Source: Luteimonas rhizosphaericola | GTDB lineage: Bacteria; Pseudomonadota; Gammaproteobacteria; Xanthomonadales; Xanthomonadaceae | Direction: 5' to 3' | Assembly (NCBI RefSeq): GCF_029888045.1 | Contig: NZ_JARXRN010000021.1 | Location: 232,935 to 296,934 of the forward strand | DNA: 64,000 nucleotides | In this document: one piece after another, positions 8,976 to 19,085 of the stretch | Position numbering within the stretch: the first letter of the stretch is position 1 | Layout of the letters: every line of letters starts with the position of its first letter | Program-made: the position numbers and the translations under genes | Notes under the pieces: generated by a model | The model's input: the letters and a program-made list of their open reading frames with translations, nothing else | What the model was told of the DNA's origin: nothing | Database searches by the model: none

Positions 8976-9866
8976 TCAGACCGGCGCAGTCGCGCGGCGC
9001 GTCGCCAGCCACACGCCCAGCGCGGCGAGTGCGAAGCCGGCGCCCTTCAGCGCGGTGAGATGCTCGCCGAGAATCCAGACGCCGAACACGGCGGTCACCG
9101 GCGGCATCAGGAAAAACAGTGCGGCCACGCCGGTGGCGGCGCCACGCTGGATCAGCACGAACAGCAGCGCGAACCCGCCCAGCGAATTCACCACCACCGT
9201 CCACAGCATCGGCAGGTAGAACCCGGCCGCATCGGCATACCGCAGGCCCTCCAGCCACCAGGCGCCCGGCAGCAGCACCAGTGTCGCCGCGGCGTTCTGC
9301 AGCGCGAGCCCCGCGCGCAGGTCGATCCGCGACGCATGCCGCTTCTGGTACAGGGTGCCGACACTGATGCCGACCAGTCCCCCCAGCAGCGCCAGCCAGG
9401 CCGGCCACGGCGTGTGACCATCGATGCGGTCGGCGACCACCAGGGCCACGCCCGCCAGTCCGAGCGCCATGCCGCCCCACTGCGAGGCGCGCAGGCGTTC
9501 GTCGCCTCCCGCCACCGCCAGCGCGGCGACCAGCAGCGGCATGGTGCCGATCACCAGCGCGGCCACCCCTGCGCTCGCGCCCCACGCGAAGGCGAGGTAC
9601 ACGCCGCCGAACTGCAGCGCCAGCATCAGCACGCCGGTGACCGCGCTGTGCAGGCGCGCGCGACCGTCGCCCCAGGCTACGCCCGCCGCGACCGCGAATG
9701 CGCCGAAGGCCAGCGCCGCCAGACCGAAGCGCCAGACCAGGGCGGTCAACGGCGCCGCCTGCGCGACCATCAGCGCGCCGGCGATGTAGCCCGTGCACCA
9801 GACGAGCACGAACGCCACGCCGGTCGTGCGCAGCGATGCGTGCGGGCGTCGGTCGGAGTCCGGCAT
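8976..9866 (-). CDS. EamA-family (DMT superfamily) drug/metabolite exporter
   Basis: A 296-residue protein with ten predicted transmembrane helices arranged as two five-helix EamA repeats. The first begins TTGVAFVLVWCTGYIAGALM (residues 14-33); the second starts near WLALLGGLVGISVGTLYQK. The C-terminal helix pair contains MPPVTAVFGVWILGEHLTAL, the conserved PVxAxxxgxxxLgExLt pattern of the superfamily, followed by KGAGFALAALGVWLATRR. Transports small metabolites outward in characterised members; substrate here unknown. No linked regulator. Confidence 0.88.
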   Translation of the reverse strand: MPDSDRRPHASLRTTGVAFVLVWCTGYIAGALMVAQAAPLTALVWRFGLAALAFGAFAVAAGVAWGDGRARLHSAVTGVLMLALQFGGVYLAFAWGASAGVAALVIGTMPLLVAALAVAGGDERLRASQWGGMALGLAGVALVVADRIDGHTPWPAWLALLGGLVGISVGTLYQKRHASRIDLRAGLALQNAAATLVLLPGAWWLEGLRYADAAGFYLPMLWTVVVNSLGGFALLFVLIQRGAATGVAALFFLMPPVTAVFGVWILGEHLTALKGAGFALAALGVWLATRRATAPV

Positions 9867-10208
9867 GGAAGCGGAGAGCGGGCGGAACGCCGATGATCCG
9901 GGATCGAGCCGGCGCCGTCACTGCGACCTTCGCCATGGCCCGGCAAGCGGCACGATCGCGTCGTATCACGCAGCCTCGTCAGGCGTCGTGTACGCACGGT
10001 GCCCGGCGGTCGGGGGCCTGTGGCACGCCGCAGGTCGTGCGCGGCAGGCGGCGAAGGGGCGCGCGCGGGGGGCGCCTTCGAGCTGATGCGGCGGGGCCGG
10101 CTGTGGCCCGTCCGCTCCCGCCCGGCAAGGCGGCCAGGCTTTCACGGCTGCCGCGCGGTCGTGCACTACCATGCTGCGATGCGCAACGACTCCTAGGCGG
10201 ACTGACCG
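9867..10208. other. Intergenic region between divergent genes
   Basis: These 342 bases separate the starts of the EamA exporter and the cyclic glucan synthase. I see no convincing gene on either strand. It should contain promoters for both, but I find no clear -35/-10 pair. The glucan synthase start is preceded by CGGACTGACCG, a weak ribosome-binding site. Confidence 0.5.
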
Positions 10209-13200
10209 ATGCGCTGGCTGCTCGCGAACAGACGATGGCTCGCCAGACTTCGACACCGGCTGGCCTCGCCGCCTCGTCCCCCGGCGCCCGAGACGCCGCT
10301 GCGGGCGCAACTGTTCAGCGCCGAGCAGATGGAGACGCACGGGGGAGCGCTGGCGAGATCCCATGCGCTCAGGTCCACCCCGGGCCCCGAGTGCCTGCTG
10401 GCCAGGCTCGCCGACAACCAGAAGGTGCTGGACCAGGCTTGCACCCTGCTGACCGAGGCGGTCCACGCTGGACGCGCGCTGACCCCCGCAGGCGAATGGC
10501 TGCTGGACAACATCTACCTGATCGAGGAGCAGATCGCGCTCGCCCGCCGTCACCTGCCCAAGGGCTACAGCCGGGAGCTGCCGCAACTCGATCACGGATC
10601 GTCCGCCGGCCTGCCGCGCGTCTACGACATCGCGCTCAACGCCATCTCCCACGGCGACGGGCGGGTCGATGCCGAGGGCCTGAGCCGCTTCGTCAGCGCC
10701 TACCAGTCGGTCACGCCGCTCAAGCTCGGAGAACTCTGGGCGATTCCGATCATGTTGCGCCTGGCGCTGATCGAGAACCTGCGCCGCATCGGCACCCGCA
10801 TCATCGACGATCGCATCGACCGCAACCACGCCGACGCCTGGGCCGACCAGCTGACCGACACCGCCGAGTCCGACCCCAAGCACCTGGTGCTGGTGATCGC
10901 GGACATGGTGCGATCGAAGCCTCCCGCTAGCAGTTCCTTCGTCGCCGAGTTCGCCCGGCGCCTGCAGGGCCGGAGTTCGGCGCTGGCCCTGCCGTTGACC
11001 TGGGTCGAGCAATGGCTGGCCGAGGCCGGCCAGAGCATCGAGCTGATGGTGCAGGCGGAGAGCCAACAGCAGGCCTCGGCCCAGGTGTCGATCAGCAACA
11101 GCATCGGCAGCCTGCGCTTCCTGGCGATGATGGACTGGCGCGAGTTCGTCGAAACCATGAGCGTGGTCGACACGCTGCTGCGGCGGGATCCATCCGGTAC
11201 CTACGGCAGGATGGATTTCGCCACCCGCGACCGCTACCGCCAGACCGTGGAAATCATCGCCCGGCGCGGCGACCTGGCCGAGATCGCGGTCGCGACCCGG
11301 GTCCTGCAGCTGGCGCAGGCCCATGCGGGGGAGGCCGGCAGTCACGATCTTCCCGCGCACGTGGGCTTCTACCTGATCGACGAGGGACGGCGCCAACTGG
11401 AGGACGCGCTGTCGCTGCGCGGCGTGACCCGGACGGTGCGCAAGACCGCGCGGCGCGTGCCGTTGCTGGCGTACACGGCGCCGGGCGCACTGGTGGTGGC
11501 ACTGTTCACCTGGGCGACGCTGCGGGACGCGCTGCCGCCGCAACAGCCGGGATGGCTGTGGCTGGCGCTCGCGCTGTGCTTGATCGCCTTCAGCGAACTC
11601 GGCGTCGCACTCGTGAACCGTGCGGCGACCTTCCTCATGCGGCCCGACGCGCTGCCGCGGCTGGACTACTCCGAAGGGGTGCCGGCCGACATGCGCACCC
11701 TCGTGGTGGTTCCGACCATGTTCGGCAGTGCGAAGGCCATCGCCTCGCTGGTGGAGCACCTGGAGGTGCGCTTCCTGGCCAACCGCGACCCCAACGTGCA
11801 TTTCGCGCTGCTCACGGACTTCTTCGACGCCTCGGAGGAGAGCCTGCCGGGCGACGCGCCATTGCTGGATCGCGCGCAGCACGAGATCGACGTACTCAAT
11901 GCCCGCTATGCACCCGAGCACGGCGACCGCTTCTTCCTGTTCCACCGGCCGCGCGTCTGGAATCCGCGCGAGCGCACGTGGATCGGGTTCGAGCGCAAGC
12001 GAGGCAAGCTCGCGGCGCTGAACGCGTTCCTGCGCGGCGGCGCCCGCGATGCGTTCATGCGCATCGCGGGCAACACCGCGTCCCTGGCCAACGTGCGTTT
12101 CGTGATCACGCTCGATACCGATACCCAGCTGCCGCGCGACGCCGCGCGCGAACTGGTCGGCACCCTCGCCCATCCGATCAACCGGGCACGGTTCGACGAG
12201 CGCCGGCGGATCGTCGTCCGGGGCTACGGCATCCTGCAGCCGCGCGTGGGCATCAGCATGAGCGGGCAGCGCCGCTCGCGCTACGCCAGCCTGTACGGCA
12301 GCGAGCCGGGCATCGATCCGTACACTCGCGCGGTATCGGACGTGTACCAGGATCTGTTCGGCGAGGGCTCGTTCGTCGGCAAGGGCATCTACGATGTGGA
12401 TGCCTTCGAGCACGCCCTCGCCGGCCGCATGCCGGAGAACCGGATCCTCAGCCACGACCTGCTCGAGGGCTGCTATGCCCGCGCCGGGCTCGTGAGCGAC
12501 GTACAGCTGTACGAGGATTACCCCGCGCGCTATGCGCTCGACGTCAAGCGCAGGCACCGCTGGATCCGCGGCGACTGGCAGCTGTTGCCGTGGTTGCTGC
12601 CGCGGGTGCCGCTGCCGGGAGCCGCCGCCGGGGCGCCGCGCGCGAAGACGCACGAGCGCAATCCGCTCTCGACGCTCTCGCGCGGCAAGCTGCTCGACAA
12701 CCTGCGGCGCAGCCTCGTTCCCGCCTCGTTCACCGCCTTGCTGGTGCTGGGCTGGATGCTCGCGGTCGATCCCGTGGCCTGGACCTTGTGGTTGCTGTCG
12801 ATCGTGTTGCTCCCGCCCCTGGTCGCCTCGCTGGTGGACCTGTCCAACCGTCCCGCGGACCTTCCGCTTCCGGCGCACCTGCGTCAGGCGGGGGTCGCGA
12901 CGGGACGCAACTTTGCGCATGCGCCGTTGACGCTGGCATGCCTGCCCTACGAGGCCTTCTTCAGCCTGGATGCGATCGTGCGCACGCTCTGGCGCATGCT
13001 CGTCAGCAGGCGACGGCTGTTGCAGTGGAGTCCCTCCAGCGAGGTCGAGCGCACGCTGGGCGATTCGTTGCCCGGCGCGCTGCGTACGATGTGGTTCGCG
13101 CCCGCGATCGCGTTCGCCGCCGCGGTGGCGCTGTCGCGGATGCGCCCGGAGGCGTTGTGGGTGGCGGCGCCGGTGCTGCTGCTCTGGGCCGTTTCGCCGG

Positions 13201-16200
13201 CGCTGATGTGGTGGCTGGGCAGGCCCCGGCCACGCCCGCGCACCAATCTCGACGAGTCGCAGCTCCGGTTCCTCGGGCGCCTGGCGCGGCGCACCTGGGC
13301 CTTCTTCGAAACCCACGTCACCGCCGACGACCACTGGCTGCCGCCGGACAACGTGCAGGAGCACCCGAGCCTGGTGGTCGCGCGACGGACCTCGCCGACC
13401 AACATCGGCCTGTCGCTGCTGGCCGACCTGGCGGCCTACGATTTCGGCTACCTGCCGATGGGCGGCATGATCGAGCGCACCGCCAACGCCCTGCGGACGC
13501 TGGAGACGCTGCCGCGCTACCGCGGACACTTCTACAACTGGTACGACACGCAGACGCTCGAGCCGCTCCCGCCGCACTACGTCTCCGCGGTCGACAGCGG
13601 CAATCTCGCGGGGCACATGCTCACGCTGCGCCAGGGGCTGCTCGGCCTGCGCGATGCCCCGGTCCTGTCACCCTGCACGTTCCGCGGGCTGTCCGACACC
13701 TTCGACCTGGTGGTCGAAGCCGCCGGGGACGCTTCCAGCGATCCGATGCGGGCCATCGCCGCGGCGCTGCCGGCGGCGTGCCGCGAACCGCCGCGAACCC
13801 TCGATGCCGCCTGGCGGCTGCTTGCCGACCTCGAGGCCCACGCCGCCGGACTGGCGGCCGGACCTGTCGCAGAGGCCGGGGAAGCCGCGTACTGGTCGCA
13901 GGCCTTCGAGGCCCAGTGCGTCGCCGCGCGCGAGGAGCTGGAGCGTTTCGTCCCGCCGGCACCGGCCGCCACGGACGCCTCCGTCGGCGCATCCACGTCC
14001 GTGCGCATTCCCACGCTGCGCGACGTGGCGTCGGGTTCCGCGTCCGAGGATCCGCAGCGGGCCGCCGCGCGCGCGCGCATCAAGGAACTGGAGCACCTGG
14101 CCCACATCGCGGGACAGTGCGCGATGATGGACCACCGCTTCCTGTACGACCGCGCGCGTCGCCTGCTGTCCATCGGCTACAGCGTCGACGAGCAGCGCCT
14201 CGACGCCGGCTACTACGACCTGCTGGCCTCGGAGGCGCGGCTGGCCAACTTCGTCGCCATCGCCCAGGGCCAGCTGCCGCAGGACAGCTGGTTCGCGCTC
14301 GGCCGGCTGCTGACCGAGGTCGACGGCGCGCCGACGCTGCTCTCGTGGAGCGGCTCGATGTTCGAGTACCTGATGCCGCAACTGGTGATGCCCAGCTACG
14401 AGGGCACCCTGCTCGACCAGACCGCGAAGCATTCGGTGGAACGCCAGATCGAGTACGGGCGCCAGCGCAACGTGCCGTGGGGCATTTCCGAGTCGGGCTA
14501 CAACGTGGTCGACGCCCGCATGAACTACCAGTACCGCGCGTTCGGCGTGCCGGGGCTGGGCCTCAAGCGCGGACTGGCCCAGGACCTGGTGATCGCACCC
14601 TACGCCAGCATGATGGCGCTGATGGTCGCGCCGGAAGCCGCGTGCCGCAATCTCGAACGCCTGTCGCAAGCGGGCTTCGGCGGACGGTTCGGCCTGTACG
14701 AGGCGATCGACTACACGCCGGCGCGCGTGCCGCGTGGCCAGTCGCACGCGGTGGTCCGCTCGTTCATGGTTCACCACCAGGGCATGGGGCTGCTGGCGCT
14801 GGACCATCTTCTGCGCGATCAGCCGATGCAGCGGCGCTTCGTCGCGGATCCGGAGTTCCAGGCCACCCTGCTGCTGCTGCAGGAACGCATCCCGCGAACC
14901 GGCGTGTTCCATCCGCATTCGGCCGAGGTGGCCGCCGCCGCGCCGGTGGGCGACGTGGAGGGCGCGCAACTGCGCGTCTTCCACACCCCCGATACCGCCC
15001 GGCCTGCGGTCCAGATGCTGTCGAACGGGCGTTACCACGTGATGCTGACCGCCGCGGGCGGCGGCTACAGCCGCCACGGCGAGATGGCGGTCACGCGCTG
15101 GCGCGAGGACGCGACCCGCGATCCCTGGGGCAGCTTCTGTTTCCTGCGCGATGTGGAGAGCGGTGGGGTCTGGTCGACCGCGCACCAGCCGACGGCGGTG
15201 CCGGTCGGTGGTTACGAGGCGATCTTTTCGGACGCCAAGGCGGAGTTCCGCGGCCGCAAGCATGGCTTCGAGACCCATACCGAGATCGCGGTGTCGCCGG
15301 AGGACGATATCGAGCTTCGCCGGCTGCGCATCACCAACCGCGGTCGTGCGGCGCGCACCATCGAGGTCACCACGTACGCCGAGGTGGTACTGGCGCCGGC
15401 CATCTCCGACGAACTGCATCCGGCCTTCAGCAACCTGTTCGTGCAGACCGAGCTGGTGCGGGCCAGGCAGGCGATCGTCTGCACCCGCCGGCCCCGCGGG
15501 CATGACGAGGTTCCGCCGTGGATGTTCCACCTGCTGGCGGTGCACGAGGCGGATGTGGAAGCCATCTCGTACGAGACCGATCGCGCCCGCTTTGTGGGCC
15601 GCGGCAATACGCTGCTCGCGCCGCAGGCACTGACCCGGCAGGATGCGCTTTCCGACACCGCGGGCTCCGTGCTCGATCCGGTGGTCGCCATCCGCTGCCG
15701 GATCACGCTTCAGCCCGGGCGCAGCGCGACCATCGACATGGTCACCGGGATTGGGAACGCCCGCGCCACGTGCGTGGCGCTGATCGACAAGTACCGCGAC
15801 CGCAGGCTCGCCGACCGCGTGTTCGACCTGGCCTGGACGCACAGCCAGGTGGTGCGCCGCCAGATCAACGCCAGCGAGGCGGATGCCCAGCTGTACGAAC
15901 AACTTGCGGGGCTGATGATCTTCGCGCATCCCGCGCTGCGCGCCGATCACGCCGTGCTGCTGCAGAACCGGCGCGGCCAGTCCGGGCTCTGGGGCCAGGC
16001 GATCTCGGGAGACCACCCGATCGCGATCGTGCGCATCGCCGAGGCGGCGAACATCGAACTGGTGCGCCAGATGGTGCAGGCGCACGCGTACTGGCGGCTC
16101 AAGGGGCTGGCGGTCGACCTCGTGATCTGGAACGAGGACCACGCCGGCTACCGGCAGCAACTGCAGGACCAGATCATGGGCCTGGTCGCGGCCGGGGTGG

Positions 16201-18938
16201 AAGCCAACGTGATCGACCGCCCCGGCGGCATCTTCGTGCGGCCGGCGCAGCAGCTCTCGCAGGAAGACCGGATCCTGCTGCAATCGGTCGCGCGCGTGAT
16301 CGTCAGCGACTCCAACGGGCCGCTGGCGGAACAGGTCGGCCGCAAGGGCGCGACCGCAGTGCCGGTCCCCCTGCTCGTCCCCGCGCCGCTTCTCCACGAC
16401 GCGGCCGCCGAAGACACCGATCCCGATGCGCCTCCCCCGCCGTCGGACGAGGTCGATCCCTGGCCGTTCGATGCGGTGTCGGAGGAACGCATCCTCGCCA
16501 ACGGCATGGGCGCGTTCTCCGCCGACGGGCGCGAGTACGTCATCGACCTCGCCCCCGGCCAGGTCACCCCGGCGCCGTGGTCGAACGTGCTGGCCAACGA
16601 AGGCTTCGGCTGCGTCGTCAGCGACAGCACGCCCGGATACACCTGGGCCGAGAACGCGCACGAATTCCGGCTCACGCCCTGGCACAACGATCCGGTGGGC
16701 GATGCCAGCGGCGAGGCCTTCTACCTGCGCGACGAGGACACCGGCAAGGTGTGGTCTCCGATGCCGCTGCCAGTGCGCGGCGAAGGCAGCTACCGCGTGC
16801 GGCACGGCTTCGGCTACAGCGTCTTCGAACACGTCGAGGACGGGATCGCCAGCGAACTGTGGGTCTATGTGGACCTCGATGCCGCGGTGAAGTACAGCGT
16901 GCTGCGGCTGCGCAACCGCTCCGGCCGTCCGCGCCGGCTGTCGGCCACCGGCTACGTCGAGTGGATCCTCGGGGACCTGCGGGCCAGGACCCAGATGCAC
17001 GTGATCAGCGAGGTCGACGGCGACAGCGGCGTGCTCACGGCGCGCAACACGTACAACACCGAGTTCGCGCACCGGGTCGCGTTCTTCGATGCCGACACCC
17101 CCGGCGGCGGCGACGACCGCCGCAGCGTCACCGCCGACCGGGCAGAATTCCTCGGCCGCAACGGCAGCCTGCAGGCGCCGGCCGCCCTGCTGCGCCAGCG
17201 CCTGTCCGGCAGGCTGGGCGCGGGCCTGGACCCGTGCGCGGCGATCCAGGTACCGCTCCTGCTCGGCAGCGGCGCGGAGACCGAAACCGTGTTCCGGCTG
17301 GGGATGGGCGCGAATTGGGGAGAGGCCGTCGCACTGGCACGGCGCACGCGCGGCTCCGGGGCCGCGCACGACGCGCTCGACGCCCTGCGCATCCACTGGC
17401 TGCGCACGCTGGGCGCCGTGCGTGTGGAGACGCCCGATCCGACGGTGGACGTGCTGGCCAACGGCTGGTTGCTGTACCAGACCATCGCCTGCCGCTACCT
17501 GGCGCGCAGCGGCTACTACCAGTCCGGCGGCGCATTCGGGTTCCGGGACCAGCTGCAGGACACGATGGCGATGCTGCATGCGCAGCCCGGCCGCGCGCGC
17601 GCCCACCTGCTGCGCAGCGCCGAGCACCAGTTCCCCGAGGGCGACGTGCTGCACTGGTGGCATCCCCCGCTCGATCGCGGCGTGCGCACCCGCTGTTCCG
17701 ACGACTACCTCTGGCTGCCGGTGGCGGCGGCGCGCTACGTCGAGGTCACCGGCGACGCCAGCGTGCTCGACGAGCGCGTGCATTACATCGAGGGCCGGCC
17801 GGTCAACGCGGACGAGGAGTCCTACTACGACCTGCCCACGCGCTCGGGCCTGAGCGAGGATCTCTACCGGCACTGCGTACGCTCGCTGCAGCGGGGCATG
17901 CGCCTGCTCGGCGAGCGCGGCCTGCCGCTGATCGCGACCGGCGACTGGAACGACGGCATGAACCGGGTCGGCGAACGCGGTCGTGGCGAGAGCGTGTGGC
18001 TGGGCTTCTTCCTGTACGACGCACTGGGCCGCTTCAGTCCGCTGGCGCGCGCGCGCGGCGACCATGCCTTCGCGGAAACCTGCCTGGAGGCCGCCGAGCG
18101 CCTGCGCCAGAACCTCGAGACCCACGCCTGGGACGGGGCCTGGTACCGCCGCGCGTGGTTCGACAACGGCGCGCCGCTGGGCTCGACCGACAGCGACGAG
18201 TGCAACATCGACTCGATCGCGCAGAGCTGGTCGGTGCTCTCGGGAGCCGGCGCGCCCGACCGCACGCGCCAGGCGCTCGCTTCGCTGGACAGGCACCTGG
18301 TGCGACGCGACGCCGGGCTGATCCAGCTGCTCGACCCGCCCTTCGACGCCACCGCGCAGGACCCGGGCTACATCCGCGGCTACGTGCCCGGCGTGCGCGA
18401 GAACGGCGGCCAGTACACGCATGCGGCGATCTGGGCGACGATGGCCTTCGCCCACCGGGGCGACAGCGCGAAGGCCTGGGAACTGCTGGGCATGATCAAT
18501 CCGGTGAACCATGCGCGCGATGGCGAAGCGATCGCGACCTACAAGGTCGAACCCTACGTGGTGGCCGCCGATGTCTACGCCGTGGCGCCGCACGTGGGTC
18601 GCGGCGGGTGGAGCTGGTATACCGGCTCGGCCGGCTGGATGTACCGGTTGATTGTCGAATCGCTGCTCGGCCTACGGCGTCGCGGCGATCGCCTCCGGAT
18701 CGCGCCCTGCATTCCCGTCGACTGGCCGGAGTACGCCCTGCGCTATCGCTACGGCGATACCGTCTACCACATCCGCGTCCGCCAGCAGGCCCCGGGCGAC
18801 GGGCCGCGCGGACTGGTGGTGGATGGCGTGGTGCAGGACGGCTTCGAGATCGCGCTGGTGGACGACCACGCCCGGCACGATGTCGACGTGGTCTGGGTGC
18901 GGGACGACGCGGAGGCGGGCCCCACCGGCGCGGGATGA
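10209..18938 (+). CDS. ndvB: Cyclic beta-1,2-glucan synthase (NdvB/ChvB type)
   Basis: A 2,909-residue inner-membrane enzyme that starts, elongates, trims and cyclises beta-1,2-glucan. Rhizobial and Brucella homologues have about 2,830-2,870 residues. Hydrophobic segments lie at about 417-475, 837-880 and 960-1005. The GT84 glycosyltransferase region holds DTDTQLP (about 636) and RRHRWIRGDWQLLPW (about 781), equivalent to DxD and the QxxRW-like site. A glycoamylase-like domain follows with GHFYNWYDTQTLEPLPPHY (about 1106). The C-terminal GH94 phosphorylase-like region has TGDWNDGMNRVGERGRGES, with the family's general-acid Asp in DWND (about 2579-2582). The export partner NdvA/ChvA is not nearby. 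Related genes in Xanthomonas affect virulence and osmoadaptation. Opposite-strand frames over this gene are shadows. Confidence 0.95.
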   Translation: MRWLLANRRWLARLRHRLASPPRPPAPETPLRAQLFSAEQMETHGGALARSHALRSTPGPECLLARLADNQKVLDQACTLLTEAVHAGRALTPAGEWLLDNIYLIEEQIALARRHLPKGYSRELPQLDHGSSAGLPRVYDIALNAISHGDGRVDAEGLSRFVSAYQSVTPLKLGELWAIPIMLRLALIENLRRIGTRIIDDRIDRNHADAWADQLTDTAESDPKHLVLVIADMVRSKPPASSSFVAEFARRLQGRSSALALPLTWVEQWLAEAGQSIELMVQAESQQQASAQVSISNSIGSLRFLAMMDWREFVETMSVVDTLLRRDPSGTYGRMDFATRDRYRQTVEIIARRGDLAEIAVATRVLQLAQAHAGEAGSHDLPAHVGFYLIDEGRRQLEDALSLRGVTRTVRKTARRVPLLAYTAPGALVVALFTWATLRDALPPQQPGWLWLALALCLIAFSELGVALVNRAATFLMRPDALPRLDYSEGVPADMRTLVVVPTMFGSAKAIASLVEHLEVRFLANRDPNVHFALLTDFFDASEESLPGDAPLLDRAQHEIDVLNARYAPEHGDRFFLFHRPRVWNPRERTWIGFERKRGKLAALNAFLRGGARDAFMRIAGNTASLANVRFVITLDTDTQLPRDAARELVGTLAHPINRARFDERRRIVVRGYGILQPRVGISMSGQRRSRYASLYGSEPGIDPYTRAVSDVYQDLFGEGSFVGKGIYDVDAFEHALAGRMPENRILSHDLLEGCYARAGLVSDVQLYEDYPARYALDVKRRHRWIRGDWQLLPWLLPRVPLPGAAAGAPRAKTHERNPLSTLSRGKLLDNLRRSLVPASFTALLVLGWMLAVDPVAWTLWLLSIVLLPPLVASLVDLSNRPADLPLPAHLRQAGVATGRNFAHAPLTLACLPYEAFFSLDAIVRTLWRMLVSRRRLLQWSPSSEVERTLGDSLPGALRTMWFAPAIAFAAAVALSRMRPEALWVAAPVLLLWAVSPALMWWLGRPRPRPRTNLDESQLRFLGRLARRTWAFFETHVTADDHWLPPDNVQEHPSLVVARRTSPTNIGLSLLADLAAYDFGYLPMGGMIERTANALRTLETLPRYRGHFYNWYDTQTLEPLPPHYVSAVDSGNLAGHMLTLRQGLLGLRDAPVLSPCTFRGLSDTFDLVVEAAGDASSDPMRAIAAALPAACREPPRTLDAAWRLLADLEAHAAGLAAGPVAEAGEAAYWSQAFEAQCVAAREELERFVPPAPAATDASVGASTSVRIPTLRDVASGSASEDPQRAAARARIKELEHLAHIAGQCAMMDHRFLYDRARRLLSIGYSVDEQRLDAGYYDLLASEARLANFVAIAQGQLPQDSWFALGRLLTEVDGAPTLLSWSGSMFEYLMPQLVMPSYEGTLLDQTAKHSVERQIEYGRQRNVPWGISESGYNVVDARMNYQYRAFGVPGLGLKRGLAQDLVIAPYASMMALMVAPEAACRNLERLSQAGFGGRFGLYEAIDYTPARVPRGQSHAVVRSFMVHHQGMGLLALDHLLRDQPMQRRFVADPEFQATLLLLQERIPRTGVFHPHSAEVAAAAPVGDVEGAQLRVFHTPDTARPAVQMLSNGRYHVMLTAAGGGYSRHGEMAVTRWREDATRDPWGSFCFLRDVESGGVWSTAHQPTAVPVGGYEAIFSDAKAEFRGRKHGFETHTEIAVSPEDDIELRRLRITNRGRAARTIEVTTYAEVVLAPAISDELHPAFSNLFVQTELVRARQAIVCTRRPRGHDEVPPWMFHLLAVHEADVEAISYETDRARFVGRGNTLLAPQALTRQDALSDTAGSVLDPVVAIRCRITLQPGRSATIDMVTGIGNARATCVALIDKYRDRRLADRVFDLAWTHSQVVRRQINASEADAQLYEQLAGLMIFAHPALRADHAVLLQNRRGQSGLWGQAISGDHPIAIVRIAEAANIELVRQMVQAHAYWRLKGLAVDLVIWNEDHAGYRQQLQDQIMGLVAAGVEANVIDRPGGIFVRPAQQLSQEDRILLQSVARVIVSDSNGPLAEQVGRKGATAVPVPLLVPAPLLHDAAAEDTDPDAPPPPSDEVDPWPFDAVSEERILANGMGAFSADGREYVIDLAPGQVTPAPWSNVLANEGFGCVVSDSTPGYTWAENAHEFRLTPWHNDPVGDASGEAFYLRDEDTGKVWSPMPLPVRGEGSYRVRHGFGYSVFEHVEDGIASELWVYVDLDAAVKYSVLRLRNRSGRPRRLSATGYVEWILGDLRARTQMHVISEVDGDSGVLTARNTYNTEFAHRVAFFDADTPGGGDDRRSVTADRAEFLGRNGSLQAPAALLRQRLSGRLGAGLDPCAAIQVPLLLGSGAETETVFRLGMGANWGEAVALARRTRGSGAAHDALDALRIHWLRTLGAVRVETPDPTVDVLANGWLLYQTIACRYLARSGYYQSGGAFGFRDQLQDTMAMLHAQPGRARAHLLRSAEHQFPEGDVLHWWHPPLDRGVRTRCSDDYLWLPVAAARYVEVTGDASVLDERVHYIEGRPVNADEESYYDLPTRSGLSEDLYRHCVRSLQRGMRLLGERGLPLIATGDWNDGMNRVGERGRGESVWLGFFLYDALGRFSPLARARGDHAFAETCLEAAERLRQNLETHAWDGAWYRRAWFDNGAPLGSTDSDECNIDSIAQSWSVLSGAGAPDRTRQALASLDRHLVRRDAGLIQLLDPPFDATAQDPGYIRGYVPGVRENGGQYTHAAIWATMAFAHRGDSAKAWELLGMINPVNHARDGEAIATYKVEPYVVAADVYAVAPHVGRGGWSWYTGSAGWMYRLIVESLLGLRRRGDRLRIAPCIPVDWPEYALRYRYGDTVYHIRVRQQAPGDGPRGLVVDGVVQDGFEIALVDDHARHDVDVVWVRDDAEAGPTGAG

Positions 18939-19050
18939 ACGGCCGTACCGCGTCGCTGCGGACACGTGGGCCGGCAACGTCCTGTCGAGACGCCCCCGAC
19001 GTGGGCTGACGCCGCCCAGGCTTCGGCGCGGCGACGTGGCGCGGACCAAC

Positions 19051-19070
19051 GCGGCCACCTCGGTGGCCGC
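19051..19070. terminator. Stem-loop between convergent genes, possible terminator
   Basis: GCGGCCAC (19051-19058) and GTGGCCGC (19063-19070) form a perfect 8-bp stem with a CTCG loop, between the stops of ndvB and the M48 peptidase gene. There is no T-run on either side, so it may only slow polymerase or protect 3' ends. Confidence 0.4.
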
Positions 19071-19085
19071 GGCCGTGGCGCGCGC

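Noticed and set aside
13668..18593. 1,641-codon open frame antisense to ndvB, and a similar 1,497-codon frame on the plus strand in another phase
   Set aside because: Both translate to Arg/Ala/Gly/His-rich sequence without domains, while the overlapping ndvB frame has complete conserved motifs. Long frames arise from very high G+C.
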